A stretch of DNA of 64,000 bases from Tenericutes bacterium HGW-Tenericutes-2 (GTDB lineage: Bacteria > Bacillota_I > Bacilli_A > Acholeplasmatales > Acholeplasmataceae). Each line of letters starts with the position of its first letter. Position 1 is the stretch's first letter. Shown here piece after piece: positions 7,482 to 16,364 of the stretch. A program made the position numbers and the translations under genes. The notes under the pieces were generated by a model. The model worked only from the letters and a program-made list of their open reading frames with translations, made no database searches and was not told where the DNA came from. The stretch is taken from NCBI GenBank assembly GCA_002839095.1, contig PGXL01000005.1:62001-126000 (forward strand), written 5' to 3'.

Positions 7482-9461
7482 ATGAAGAAAATCTTTTCAT
7501 TAGTATTTATTCTCGCAGCCATTTTAACTTTAAGTGCTTGCGTAGAAGTCAGAAACACCCCGCCTCAGTTAATTGGAGTACAGAGTAATGTAACCATTAA
7601 CTTTGGTGATGAGTACGATCCGCTTGCAGGAATTACTGCAACAGATGCTCAAGATGGTAACTTAACATCAGAAATTGAGTTAGTAGGGTGGAATCCTGCT
7701 TGGTTAACCAATTCAGCAGGTGGACAGTATAGCTACTCTGTTTATGTAGAAGATAGTGCAGGTGAAAGTGCTACTCAAATCGTACAATTCACCGTTGTAG
7801 GTTCTGTTGCACAAACAGTATCTCTACTTTATGTACAAGAAGCACAATCATATTATATCGGCTCTAAGCCATATAACCCACTTCGTGGTGTTGTTGCTAT
7901 CGACACAGTTTCAGGTGAACCAGTAGATATCACAGAAGATATCGAAGTGGTTGGACTACCTAACCTAACTAGACCAGGTAGATTCAATTATCAAATCACC
8001 GTACAAAATGAACTTGGTGCATCTGCAACTAGAACAGTATCTCTTACTGTTAAAAATGCAGTGACCAATATTCCTACAGAATTAACTTCTAGCCCAGTTA
8101 CCATTACACTATGGCATTCTAATGGGTCTACAATCGAAGGAGCATTAAATCTATATGCTCAACAGTTTATGGCGTTATATCCAAACGTCACCGTAGTTAT
8201 CCAAAAGAATGGTGACAACTACGATATGCTCAGACAAAACGTTGTCAGTGCAATCAAGGGCGGTACATTACCTAATATCGTACAAGGTTATCCAGATCAT
8301 GTTGCTGAATACATTACAAATAACGCTGTTATCTCAGTAAATCCTTATATTGATCATGCTACATGGGGATTTGATGCAAATAGCGATACTGAAAAGTTTG
8401 AAGACATTTTATGGAAATATCGTAATGAAAATAGCCAATATACAGCTGACGGCGAATTCTACTCACTTCCATTCAATAAATCAACAGAAGTTATGATTTA
8501 TAACGCTGACGTTGTCAATGCATTAATCGCAAGTAACCAACTTACAGAATTCCCTAAGACTTGGCAGGATTTATTTGCAAATGCAAGCAAGTTTAACGCT
8601 GTTGCTCCATCATATATCGATTCTTATGGTGCAACACTTGGTTTAACTTCAGCTGAAATTACAAATGCTAAGAATATCTTTGTTCCTTATTCTTATGACT
8701 CAGAAGCAAATGCATTCATTACACTTCTTCGTCAATGGGGCGGTTCTTACACAGGAATCAACAGTGAACGTAAGGGTGTTGCACTTTATGACTCAGCACA
8801 AGCTAGAGCAATGTTAAATTATTTCAGTACACATAAAGACAAGCTAACTATTCCTTCAAATTGGGGAACTGACTATGCATCTGATATTTTCAAGAAGGGT
8901 CAAACCTTTATGACAATTGGGTCAACTGGTGGAGCATATTATAACACTCCAACAATGGTCAATGGTCAATATCTATTTGAATTTGAAGTTGTGCCTATTC
9001 CGTATAATAAGGATCTACCACAACATGCAACTGCGATTCAACAAGGTACTAACATGTCACTTGCAAATACAGGTACTGATCAACAAAAATTAGCTTCATG
9101 GTTATTCTTGAAGTTCTTAAATAGTAATGAAGTTCAATTAGACTTCACATTAAAGACTGGTTACCAACCAACTCGTTCATCAGTCTATACAACACCTCAG
9201 TATCAAAACTTGATGAATGGACTTGCTCAAGATGGTGTTACACCACTCTTAGGTGAAGATTTAATGAGAGCTAAGGCTGCTAAAGCGGCTGCAGCACAGT
9301 CCGAAATATTATTCTTTGACCAAGCGTTTGTAGGCTCATCAGCAATAAGAGCAGCAGTAGGTGTTACATTTGAACGTGTAATTATTCCTACAGCATCAGA
9401 CACAGTAGAAAATGCATTGCAATATGCAATTGCAGAAGCTAGACGTATATTAGGGAACTAA
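7482..9461 (+). CDS. Extracellular solute-binding lipoprotein with Ig-like domains
   Basis: Captures the substrate for the importer at the cell surface. It begins with a lipoprotein signal peptide ending in LSAC, with Cys20 as the lipidation site. Two Ig-like domains of the DUF5011 type follow (about 27-105 and 113-192), then a CUT1 (family 1) solute-binding domain from about residue 205 to the end. Binding proteins are usually 400-450 residues, and the tandem Ig spacer accounts for the larger 659. The spacer would hold the binding lobe away from the membrane or attach it to a polymer. It is the fourth gene of the operon, and the ribosome binding site is AAAGGAGG. Confidence 0.9.
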   Translation: MKKIFSLVFILAAILTLSACVEVRNTPPQLIGVQSNVTINFGDEYDPLAGITATDAQDGNLTSEIELVGWNPAWLTNSAGGQYSYSVYVEDSAGESATQIVQFTVVGSVAQTVSLLYVQEAQSYYIGSKPYNPLRGVVAIDTVSGEPVDITEDIEVVGLPNLTRPGRFNYQITVQNELGASATRTVSLTVKNAVTNIPTELTSSPVTITLWHSNGSTIEGALNLYAQQFMALYPNVTVVIQKNGDNYDMLRQNVVSAIKGGTLPNIVQGYPDHVAEYITNNAVISVNPYIDHATWGFDANSDTEKFEDILWKYRNENSQYTADGEFYSLPFNKSTEVMIYNADVVNALIASNQLTEFPKTWQDLFANASKFNAVAPSYIDSYGATLGLTSAEITNAKNIFVPYSYDSEANAFITLLRQWGGSYTGINSERKGVALYDSAQARAMLNYFSTHKDKLTIPSNWGTDYASDIFKKGQTFMTIGSTGGAYYNTPTMVNGQYLFEFEVVPIPYNKDLPQHATAIQQGTNMSLANTGTDQQKLASWLFLKFLNSNEVQLDFTLKTGYQPTRSSVYTTPQYQNLMNGLAQDGVTPLLGEDLMRAKAAKAAAAQSEILFFDQAFVGSSAIRAAVGVTFERVIIPTASDTVENALQYAIAEARRILGN

Positions 9462-9494
9462 GTTCTTAAATATAAATATAATAGGAGGATTTAA

Positions 9495-12400
9495 ATGAAG
9501 AAGACACGCGTACTACTCGTAGTACTATTAGCATTATTTGTCGGCTTTCTAACCGCTTGTACATCAACAGCAGATTTGCTTGATGAAGCGAAGGAAGCTT
9601 TAGTTGCAAACTACGCTGATACGATTTCAGATGAAACTTATGAAGTAACTGGAAATCTGACACTCGTAACAACGATTGAAGATGCAACAGTTAGTTGGGC
9701 TTCTAGCAATACAGCAATCATTACGGCTGCTGGTGTTGTTACTAGACCTGAAGCAGATACATTCGTTACATTAACAGCAACAATTACTATCGAAGGCGAA
9801 ACAATCACTCAGACATTTAGAGTACTTGTTAAAGCAGTAGAAGTTACCGTTGCTCAAAGATTAGCTGCAGCTAAAGCATTACTTGTTACAAACTATGCTG
9901 CTACAATCGGTGACGATGAGTATGAAGTAATGGCTAACCTAACATTAGTTACTACAATTGGTGATGGCGCTACAGTGACTTGGGCATCAAGTGACACAGC
10001 AATCGTTGCTACCAACGGTACAGTTGTTAGACCATCATTCTCTACTGGTGATCAAACAGTTACATTAACTGCAACAATCGCTATTGGAACACAAAATACA
10101 ACTCAAGTATTCTATGCATTCGTTCCTGCTCTTGCTAAGACGGTAAATGAAACTTTACAAGAAGCATTAGCTCTAGTTACTACTTTCCCAGCGAATGACG
10201 GTGTTACAGGTGCTGAAGCATGGTTAACATTCCCAACAACTCAAGTTCTTGGTGAAACTACATATACAGTTGCTTGGACATCTGATAAACCACAATTCCT
10301 TGCTATCGATGGAACAGTCACTAGACCTGCTTCAGGCGAAGATAATGAATTAGTTACAATGACTGCATCAATTACTGTTGGTGCTGTAACTGAAACAAAA
10401 GAAGTACAATTTAACGTATTTGCTATTGAAGCTTCTAAGACATTAGCATCAATCGCTGATATTTATACAGAAGATACAGGCACTTATGTTAAGTTTGAAG
10501 GCGTCACTGTCATTGGTAAGATGACTGCTGGTTTCTACATTAGTGATGGAACAACAATTCTGTATATTTATGATTCAGCTACACTTTATAATACAGTTCA
10601 AATTGGTTCAGTTTATGACATTGAAGGCGTTTATGGACTATACTTCAATGCTCCACAATTAGCAAATGATGCATCAAGACCATTAACTGCTACAGCTTCT
10701 ACAGAAACTGCAGCATCAATGAACGGTACTGCTTCAACAGTATCAGATGCAATTGGAACTAAACCAGCTCCATCTGCTGCTAACTTAATGGTTTATGATT
10801 ATTTATCAATTACTGGTAAGGTTATGATTGATGCTAGAGAAACTGTTGATGTCGGAAGATACAATACATTCCTAGTGGATTCAACATTTACTGGTACAGA
10901 AGTCATTAAGACTCTTGCAAGTGGTAAGGCTACTGAATACAACACACCTGCAATTATTATTTACTACCAATCTCCAAATAAGGCTGCTGTTGAAGCGCTT
11001 AACGGACAAAATGTAACAATTAATATCCTACTTATTGGTTGGAGAACTGATAGAAACATTTGGTATGCAGTATATCTAGGCGATGGAACTGACATTACAG
11101 TTGATTTTGCTACAGATGCTGATGCAGTTGCTGCTGTTAAGACAGGTTTAACTCAACCAGCTACAATTACTGAAGCTACTACTCTTGATTTACTTGCTGC
11201 ACAACATGGTGCTACTATTACTTGGGCATCTAATAATGAATCAGTGATCAATTCAACTACTGGTGTTGTTACTCCAGTTGCTGGTCAACAAGTTACAGTA
11301 CAATTAACTGCAACAATCACTAAGGGTGATGCTACAGATACTAAGGTATTCACTATTAAAGTTGGAGAACTTCCAATGAGTACAATATTAGAAGTTATCA
11401 ATGTTGCTACATCTACTGAAATTAAGACTAAGGGTGTCGTAACTGCTGCTGAATACTACAGAACATTCTTTATTCAAGATGCTACTGGTGGTATTGCAAT
11501 TTACACATCAAATGCTGACATGTTAGCTACTTTAACAGCTAACGTTGGTAAAGAAGTAGAAGTTGTTGGTTCTAGAGCATTATTCAGTGGATTAAGACAA
11601 ATTGCTCCAACATCAATCGTTGCTACAAATGCTACAGTTACATTACCAGCTGCTGTAAACGTTGATGCTGTAATGTTAAATGCTACTGACATGCTTCCTT
11701 ATCAAGGACAAATCGTTACAATGACTCAAATGTATGTGAAGAGCTTCCCAACTGAAAGCTTTGGAAACATCTCAGTTGTATTCGAAAGATTAGCTGACGG
11801 TTCTACAATTAACATGAAGTGGGATTCAAGAAAAGCATTATCAACTGAAGCTGCTGCATTATTGGCAAGTCTTGAAGTTGGCGATATCGTTGACATTACT
11901 AACGTATTGGCATGGGCTAATAATCCATTCTTCTACTTCACTAACTCAACAATTATCGTAGATGCTACTGCAAATGATATGAGTAAAGCTGCATTAGCTG
12001 CTAAGGAATTATCATTACCAGCTACAATTACAGAAGCTACTACAATTACACTTCCTACTACTGGATTACACGGATCTACAATTGCTTGGGTTTCAAGCAA
12101 TACGACTACATTCACTAATGATGGCGTTGTAACCATTCCAAGTTCTCAAGAAACAGTTACAGTAACTGCTACAGTTACAGTAGGTACAGCTGAATATGTT
12201 GTAGTATTTGAGATTCTAATTGGTGTTCCAGAACCTTCTGAAACATTCTCAACAGATTTATTCTTCAATTATTATATGGAAGGCGGAGGAAATAGAAAAG
12301 TACTAGGTATCCATAACAATACCGGTGTTTCAGTTGATCTAGCTACATATAAGATTGTTGTTTATCAAAATGAAAGTGCAACATTTGTAACCAACACATA

Positions 12401-12776
12401 TCAATTAGAAGGAATACTTCCACACGGTAAAACAATGGTTGCACATCATGCTGAAGTTGTTTCACAACCAACCACTGATATTGGTGTTGTATTTGCTGCT
12501 AAACCAGAGGGAAACCTTTCAATGGTATTCACTTTAGGATTTAATGGTGGTTCTAATGATACAGTAACATTACAAAAGAATGATGTTGTCATTGATCAAC
12601 TTGGTTTTAGAACATCACAAACTGCTGATCCTACAACTTGGGAAGCTGATTATATGCTAAACAAAACTTTAATTCGTAAAGCTACAGTTACAGGACCAAG
12701 CGCTTTACCAGTTTGGGCAGAATGGGAAGTCTTTGCACAAGATTACGCAAGTTCTAAACTTTGGACTTGGAAATAA
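9495..12776 (+). CDS. Large surface lipoprotein: Ig-like repeats, OB-fold-like domains and C-terminal lamin-tail domain
   Basis: A 1093-residue lipoprotein with lipobox LTAC (Cys22). It carries repeated bacterial Ig-like modules with the WASSNTAI / GVVTRP signature: three near residues 28-311 and later ones near 540-628 and 830-920. Between them are OB-fold-like segments containing GFYISDGTTILYIYD and FFIQDATGGIAIY (about 313-405 and 629-720). The last 170 residues form a lamin-tail domain (GGGNRKVLGIHNN, VDLATYKIVVY). OB-fold plus lamin-tail modules are typical companions of secreted nucleases, yet no catalytic domain is present. It is the last gene of the import operon. Role as a DNA- or polymer-binding scaffold is inference. 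Confidence 0.8.
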   Translation: MKKTRVLLVVLLALFVGFLTACTSTADLLDEAKEALVANYADTISDETYEVTGNLTLVTTIEDATVSWASSNTAIITAAGVVTRPEADTFVTLTATITIEGETITQTFRVLVKAVEVTVAQRLAAAKALLVTNYAATIGDDEYEVMANLTLVTTIGDGATVTWASSDTAIVATNGTVVRPSFSTGDQTVTLTATIAIGTQNTTQVFYAFVPALAKTVNETLQEALALVTTFPANDGVTGAEAWLTFPTTQVLGETTYTVAWTSDKPQFLAIDGTVTRPASGEDNELVTMTASITVGAVTETKEVQFNVFAIEASKTLASIADIYTEDTGTYVKFEGVTVIGKMTAGFYISDGTTILYIYDSATLYNTVQIGSVYDIEGVYGLYFNAPQLANDASRPLTATASTETAASMNGTASTVSDAIGTKPAPSAANLMVYDYLSITGKVMIDARETVDVGRYNTFLVDSTFTGTEVIKTLASGKATEYNTPAIIIYYQSPNKAAVEALNGQNVTINILLIGWRTDRNIWYAVYLGDGTDITVDFATDADAVAAVKTGLTQPATITEATTLDLLAAQHGATITWASNNESVINSTTGVVTPVAGQQVTVQLTATITKGDATDTKVFTIKVGELPMSTILEVINVATSTEIKTKGVVTAAEYYRTFFIQDATGGIAIYTSNADMLATLTANVGKEVEVVGSRALFSGLRQIAPTSIVATNATVTLPAAVNVDAVMLNATDMLPYQGQIVTMTQMYVKSFPTESFGNISVVFERLADGSTINMKWDSRKALSTEAAALLASLEVGDIVDITNVLAWANNPFFYFTNSTIIVDATANDMSKAALAAKELSLPATITEATTITLPTTGLHGSTIAWVSSNTTTFTNDGVVTIPSSQETVTVTATVTVGTAEYVVVFEILIGVPEPSETFSTDLFFNYYMEGGGNRKVLGIHNNTGVSVDLATYKIVVYQNESATFVTNTYQLEGILPHGKTMVAHHAEVVSQPTTDIGVVFAAKPEGNLSMVFTLGFNGGSNDTVTLQKNDVVIDQLGFRTSQTADPTTWEADYMLNKTLIRKATVTGPSALPVWAEWEVFAQDYASSKLWTWK

Positions 12777-12810
12777 AAATTAATAGTTAATTCATTAATT
12801 TACGAATGAA

Positions 12811-12839
12811 GGGTGCACATTGTGTACCCTTTTTCTTTT
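12811..12839 (+). terminator. Intrinsic terminator of the ABC import operon
   Basis: Seven pairs GGGTGCA/TGTACCC (12811-12817 with 12823-12829) with a CATTG loop are followed by a long T-rich run. The end of the T tract doubles as the -35 region of the next promoter. Confidence 0.88.
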
Positions 12840-12866
12840 GTTCAAAGCCATTATATTCTATATAAT
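12838..12866 (+). promoter_or_regulatory. Promoter of the surface-nuclease gene
   Basis: TTGTTC at 12838-12843, 17 bases and TATAAT at 12861-12866. A further TATAAT at 12882-12887 has no good -35 partner. Confidence 0.6.
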
Positions 12867-12918
12867 GTTTATCAAATATGATATAATAATACTTGCCAAT
12901 AACGAAAGGAGACAAGCT

Positions 12919-14541
12919 ATGAGAAAATTAATCCCCATGGTATTGTTGATACTACTATTAACAGCTTGTTCAAAAGATGTCCTACTTCCAAATCTTGCAG
13001 GTATGACTGAAGAAGAAGCTATCACAGAATTAGCAGAATTAAATATTGAGTATGAAGTATTATATGAATTAGATGTCACCGTTCCTCACGGTGAATTTAT
13101 TCGCTATGAGTCAGGTTACTCTGTCGGTAAAAAGGTAACTTCAAGCGATGTTATTAAGATTTATATAGCAAATAATGGAACCCTACTTCCAACACTTGCT
13201 GATAAGACTGAAGAAGAAGTTATTACTATATTGAGTAATCTTGAAATTGACTTTGATATTCTATACGAATTTAATCAAGCAAAAGATGATTATGATTTTT
13301 CAAGATATCATAACTATGCAGCAGGTGATCTATTACCTTATGGACAAGAGGTCAAGGTTTATATCACTTGGAATGGATCTATACTACCAGATTTAACGAA
13401 TCTCTTGAAAAGAGAGATTGAAGCTGCTTTAGAATATGACTTCATTCAAAATTATGCATTTGAATATATCGAAAATGATGAATATCAAGAAGATTTATTT
13501 GCAGGCTATAAGAATCTTGAGATTGGTCATCCAGCTCCTGAGACCGGAATTATAACAGTATATCTTTATAAGAATTCGTTTACTGATGATTCAGAAACGT
13601 TATTTATTTCTAAATATCTTTCAGGTGAAGGTGTCAATAGAGCAATAGAAATCTATAATCCATTAGATACAACCATTGATTTAGCTGATTATCATATCGC
13701 TCTATTCATGAATGGGTCCTATGAAGTTACTCATAGAATTCAACTTTCGGGTCTATTAGAATCTCAAGGTACACATGTTCTAGTATATCGTGGATCAACT
13801 CAATCCTTAAAGGATATAGCAAATCAAGAAAGTAGTCTTCTATTATTTGATGGAAACGATGTTGTTCAATTAAGATATAAAAATGATACGTTTATTGACA
13901 CAATCTATGATTTAGGAAATATGCTATTTGTGATGTGGAATGAAATGTTCATTCGTAGTGAAAGTGTTACACACGGAGAAAGAACATTCAATTTATCACA
14001 ATGGGATGCTTATATTCCTAGCTATATCACTCCTTTTGGAACTCACCCATTTGCAAAACCAGAAACCTTTGAAATCAATTTAAGTTATTTAAATAACTCA
14101 TGGGGCAATACAAGTGTTTCCGGTATGTTACAGGTCACAGTCACGGGCATTAATGACGGAGATACAGCAAGCTTTTCTCCAGGATTTGAAGGAACATCAC
14201 GTATGAGATTTTTAGGTGTTGATACACCGGAAACTTATCCAGTTGTAGATCCATGGGGTCTTGAAGCTAAAGCATTTACTACAAGCTATTTAAGCAATTC
14301 AAGTAATACATTCTATGTTCAATCTGATCCTTATTTAGGAGCTACAGAAACCTATGGTAGATCATTGGGATATGTGTGGGTTAATGGAGAAATGTTAAAT
14401 TATCTTTTAATTAAAAATGGTTTTTCTTGGAATTACTTGAGCACAGACACTAAATTAGTTTACAACAATAGATATTTATATCGTTGGTTCCAGGATGCTC
14501 AAAAATATGCACAAGATAACAATTTAGGACTTCATAGCTAA
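12919..14541 (+). CDS. Surface nuclease lipoprotein: PASTA-like repeats, lamin-tail and staphylococcal-nuclease domain
   Basis: A 540-residue lipoprotein (lipobox LTAC, Cys17). Three PASTA-like repeats of about 65 residues come first (LPNLAGMTEEEAI, LPTLADKTEEEVI, LPDLTNLLKREIE), then a lamin-tail domain (about 225-365). The C-terminal thermonuclease domain spans about 400-540. It keeps the staphylococcal nuclease active site: Asp413/Asp415 in NDGDT, Arg430, Asp435, Thr436 and Glu438 in RFLGVDTPE, and Arg481 in YGRSLGYVW. It should therefore cut DNA or RNA outside the cell in a calcium-dependent way. The start at 12919 has an AAAGGAG site and gives a proper signal peptide. An upstream in-frame ATG (12820) lies before the promoter and does not. 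Confidence 0.9.
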   Translation: MRKLIPMVLLILLLTACSKDVLLPNLAGMTEEEAITELAELNIEYEVLYELDVTVPHGEFIRYESGYSVGKKVTSSDVIKIYIANNGTLLPTLADKTEEEVITILSNLEIDFDILYEFNQAKDDYDFSRYHNYAAGDLLPYGQEVKVYITWNGSILPDLTNLLKREIEAALEYDFIQNYAFEYIENDEYQEDLFAGYKNLEIGHPAPETGIITVYLYKNSFTDDSETLFISKYLSGEGVNRAIEIYNPLDTTIDLADYHIALFMNGSYEVTHRIQLSGLLESQGTHVLVYRGSTQSLKDIANQESSLLLFDGNDVVQLRYKNDTFIDTIYDLGNMLFVMWNEMFIRSESVTHGERTFNLSQWDAYIPSYITPFGTHPFAKPETFEINLSYLNNSWGNTSVSGMLQVTVTGINDGDTASFSPGFEGTSRMRFLGVDTPETYPVVDPWGLEAKAFTTSYLSNSSNTFYVQSDPYLGATETYGRSLGYVWVNGEMLNYLLIKNGFSWNYLSTDTKLVYNNRYLYRWFQDAQKYAQDNNLGLHS

Positions 14542-15341
14542 TGAAAATTTTTGGACGTGTAGTTTATGCACTTCTAGCAGTATTTACATTTTGGTTTGTT
14601 ATAGACTATGCTAGAGGATCAATGACAATTCAATATTTCGAAAATGAAGGAGCACAAGCTGTCGAATTAGAAGATGATATCTTTTTCTATGGTAGTGCAA
14701 GAGATTACAATCATAGAACTGCATTATATGAATCCAGTGATCAAGGATACACCGTATCGATCTATGAGATTGCTGATGCATCAATTAAAAATGATGAAAT
14801 CAATGTAGATAGCTATATTTACATTATGTTAAAAAGAGATGATTTACTAGGTAGCTTATATTATTTGAGATTTACTGATGGTACAAATCAATTAGATATA
14901 GAGTTTATGAGATTTAGAACACTCAATATTATGATGGGGTTAAATCAAGAAAAAATAGAGTTTGGGATTTCAAAGGAAGTTATCCTAGAAAACAACTATA
15001 CTCAAGTCCTTCTTCTTGACCAATATAAAAACACTATTTATACAGACACCTTTGAATTGGTTGCAGAAGACTTTACTATTGAAGAACGTTTAGTCGCCTT
15101 TTATAATGATAACGAGTTTCTTCCCCTAACAGAATTAACTGATTTTAATATCTATCCAGCATTCACACATGAGATGGATGCATACTTAAGTACACTATGG
15201 ATTTCACTCATTGTTTATCTCGTTATATTGATTCTTTCAACCTATATCGTATTCTTTGCTAAAAAGAAATACCTAGGAAAAAAGAAGCCTTCAGATATCT
15301 TAATCAAAGAGCAATCTAAGTATAAAAAGAGCGATGTCTAA
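14541..15341 (+). CDS. Membrane protein of unknown function coupled to the nuclease gene
   Basis: A 266-residue protein that I do not recognise. One membrane segment lies near residues 5-24 and another near 216-240, leaving a roughly 190-residue region that should lie outside the cell. The short C-terminal tail is Lys-rich and should be cytoplasmic. The start codon overlaps the nuclease stop codon by one base (TAATG), so translation is coupled and the two proteins probably act together. There is no lipobox. A partner, anchor or maturation factor for the nuclease is possible but unproven. Confidence 0.75.
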   Translation: MKIFGRVVYALLAVFTFWFVIDYARGSMTIQYFENEGAQAVELEDDIFFYGSARDYNHRTALYESSDQGYTVSIYEIADASIKNDEINVDSYIYIMLKRDDLLGSLYYLRFTDGTNQLDIEFMRFRTLNIMMGLNQEKIEFGISKEVILENNYTQVLLLDQYKNTIYTDTFELVAEDFTIEERLVAFYNDNEFLPLTELTDFNIYPAFTHEMDAYLSTLWISLIVYLVILILSTYIVFFAKKKYLGKKKPSDILIKEQSKYKKSDV

Positions 15342-15351
15342 TCGCTTTTTT
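15330..15351 (+). terminator. Terminator after the nuclease/membrane-protein pair
   Basis: AGCGAT/ATCGCT (15330-15335 with 15341-15346) with a five-base loop is followed by six T residues. The stop codon of the upstream gene lies in the hairpin itself. Confidence 0.75.
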
Positions 15352-15404
15352 CATCAATTTATGTTATACTATTCTAATACATAAAGAAAGGAAATTTAGT
15401 CAAT

Positions 15405-16364
15405 ATGAATATAAAAAAACAAATTTTTGAACTGATTAAATCTTACGATCAAATCATCATTCATAGACATTTAAGACCCGATATGGACGCGATAGGTTCC
15501 CAATATGGTTTATATTTAACCATTAAGGAGAATTTTCCTGAAAAGAAGGTTTACGTTGTAGGGGATATGAATGAAATGGTTTATCAAGCAAAAATGCATG
15601 ATATACCAGATGCATATTATATCAATGCACTCGCTATTATTACCGATGTTTCAGTATCGAGATTAATCTCTGACGATAGATACTTAAAAGCTAGTGATGT
15701 AGTAATTATCGATCATCACCAAAATGATACAGATGTTACCAATGTATCTGCGTTTTATAAGGATCCAACCTTCGCATCTGCTTCAGAAATGATTGTTGAT
15801 TTTATTAAAGAGTTTGGTTTAAGAGTATCTCCTGAAGCAGCAACCTATCTTTATGGTGGAATGGTTACCGATACAGGAAGATTCCTATATTTAAATAATG
15901 CAAGTAAAACATTTGAGCTTGCATCCTATATTACAAGATTTAATCCATCATTTCAGGAATTTTATGATTATATTTATACAGAGACATTATTAAAGAGACA
16001 AACCAAGAATTTATTTTCAACATTTGAAATGACAAAGCATAATGTTGCTTATCGCAAGAATGATGCTGACATCATCCAACAGAGTGGCTTAGAGTTTCAA
16101 GCAATCTCTAGAGGTATGGTCAATCAAATGGCGGGAATAAAGGAAGTTCCTATATGGGCAAACTTTACTGAAGATGTCGATAATAATTTAATTGTTGGTG
16201 AATTTAGGGCTAGAGGCATTACCATCGTAGATATCGCTAAAAAATATGGCGGTGGTGGACACAATCTAGCATGTGGAGCAAGCTTAAAAAATTGGGAAGA
16301 AGTTGACTTAGTCTTAAAAGACTTAGATGAGAGGGCAAAAGAATATGGAAAGAATATTAAATAA
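15405..16364 (+). CDS. DHH/DHHA1 phosphoesterase, NrnA type (copy 1)
   Basis: Belongs to the family of bifunctional oligoribonuclease and pAp phosphatases, which finish the breakdown of 2-5-mer nucleic acids in the cytoplasm. The protein has 319 residues, the usual length. Metal-binding motifs are intact: His22, Asp26 and Asp28 in the RPDMDAIGS block, the DHH triad at 103-105, and the DHHA1 GGGGH motif at 282-286. A -10-like TATACT lies at 15365, and AAAGGAAA precedes the start. It overlaps the second copy by 20 bp. Related DHH proteins also hydrolyse cyclic dinucleotides, so substrate preference is open. Confidence 0.88.
   Translation: MNIKKQIFELIKSYDQIIIHRHLRPDMDAIGSQYGLYLTIKENFPEKKVYVVGDMNEMVYQAKMHDIPDAYYINALAIITDVSVSRLISDDRYLKASDVVIIDHHQNDTDVTNVSAFYKDPTFASASEMIVDFIKEFGLRVSPEAATYLYGGMVTDTGRFLYLNNASKTFELASYITRFNPSFQEFYDYIYTETLLKRQTKNLFSTFEMTKHNVAYRKNDADIIQQSGLEFQAISRGMVNQMAGIKEVPIWANFTEDVDNNLIVGEFRARGITIVDIAKKYGGGGHNLACGASLKNWEEVDLVLKDLDERAKEYGKNIK

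Noticed and set aside
11501-12136. Minus-strand frames inside the 1093-residue lipoprotein gene
   Set aside because: They arise from the repetitive GCT/ACA codon use of the Thr/Ala-rich repeats and lack translation signals.
9495-12776. Direct DNA repeats or CRISPR-like array in the repeat-rich lipoprotein gene
   Set aside because: The repetition is at protein level (Ig-like modules) with diverged DNA; there are no regular identical repeats with spacers.
12820-12918. N-terminal extension of the nuclease lipoprotein to an earlier ATG
   Set aside because: The upstream ATG lies before the promoter and would bury the lipoprotein signal peptide. ATG 12919 has AAAGGAG and a proper signal.
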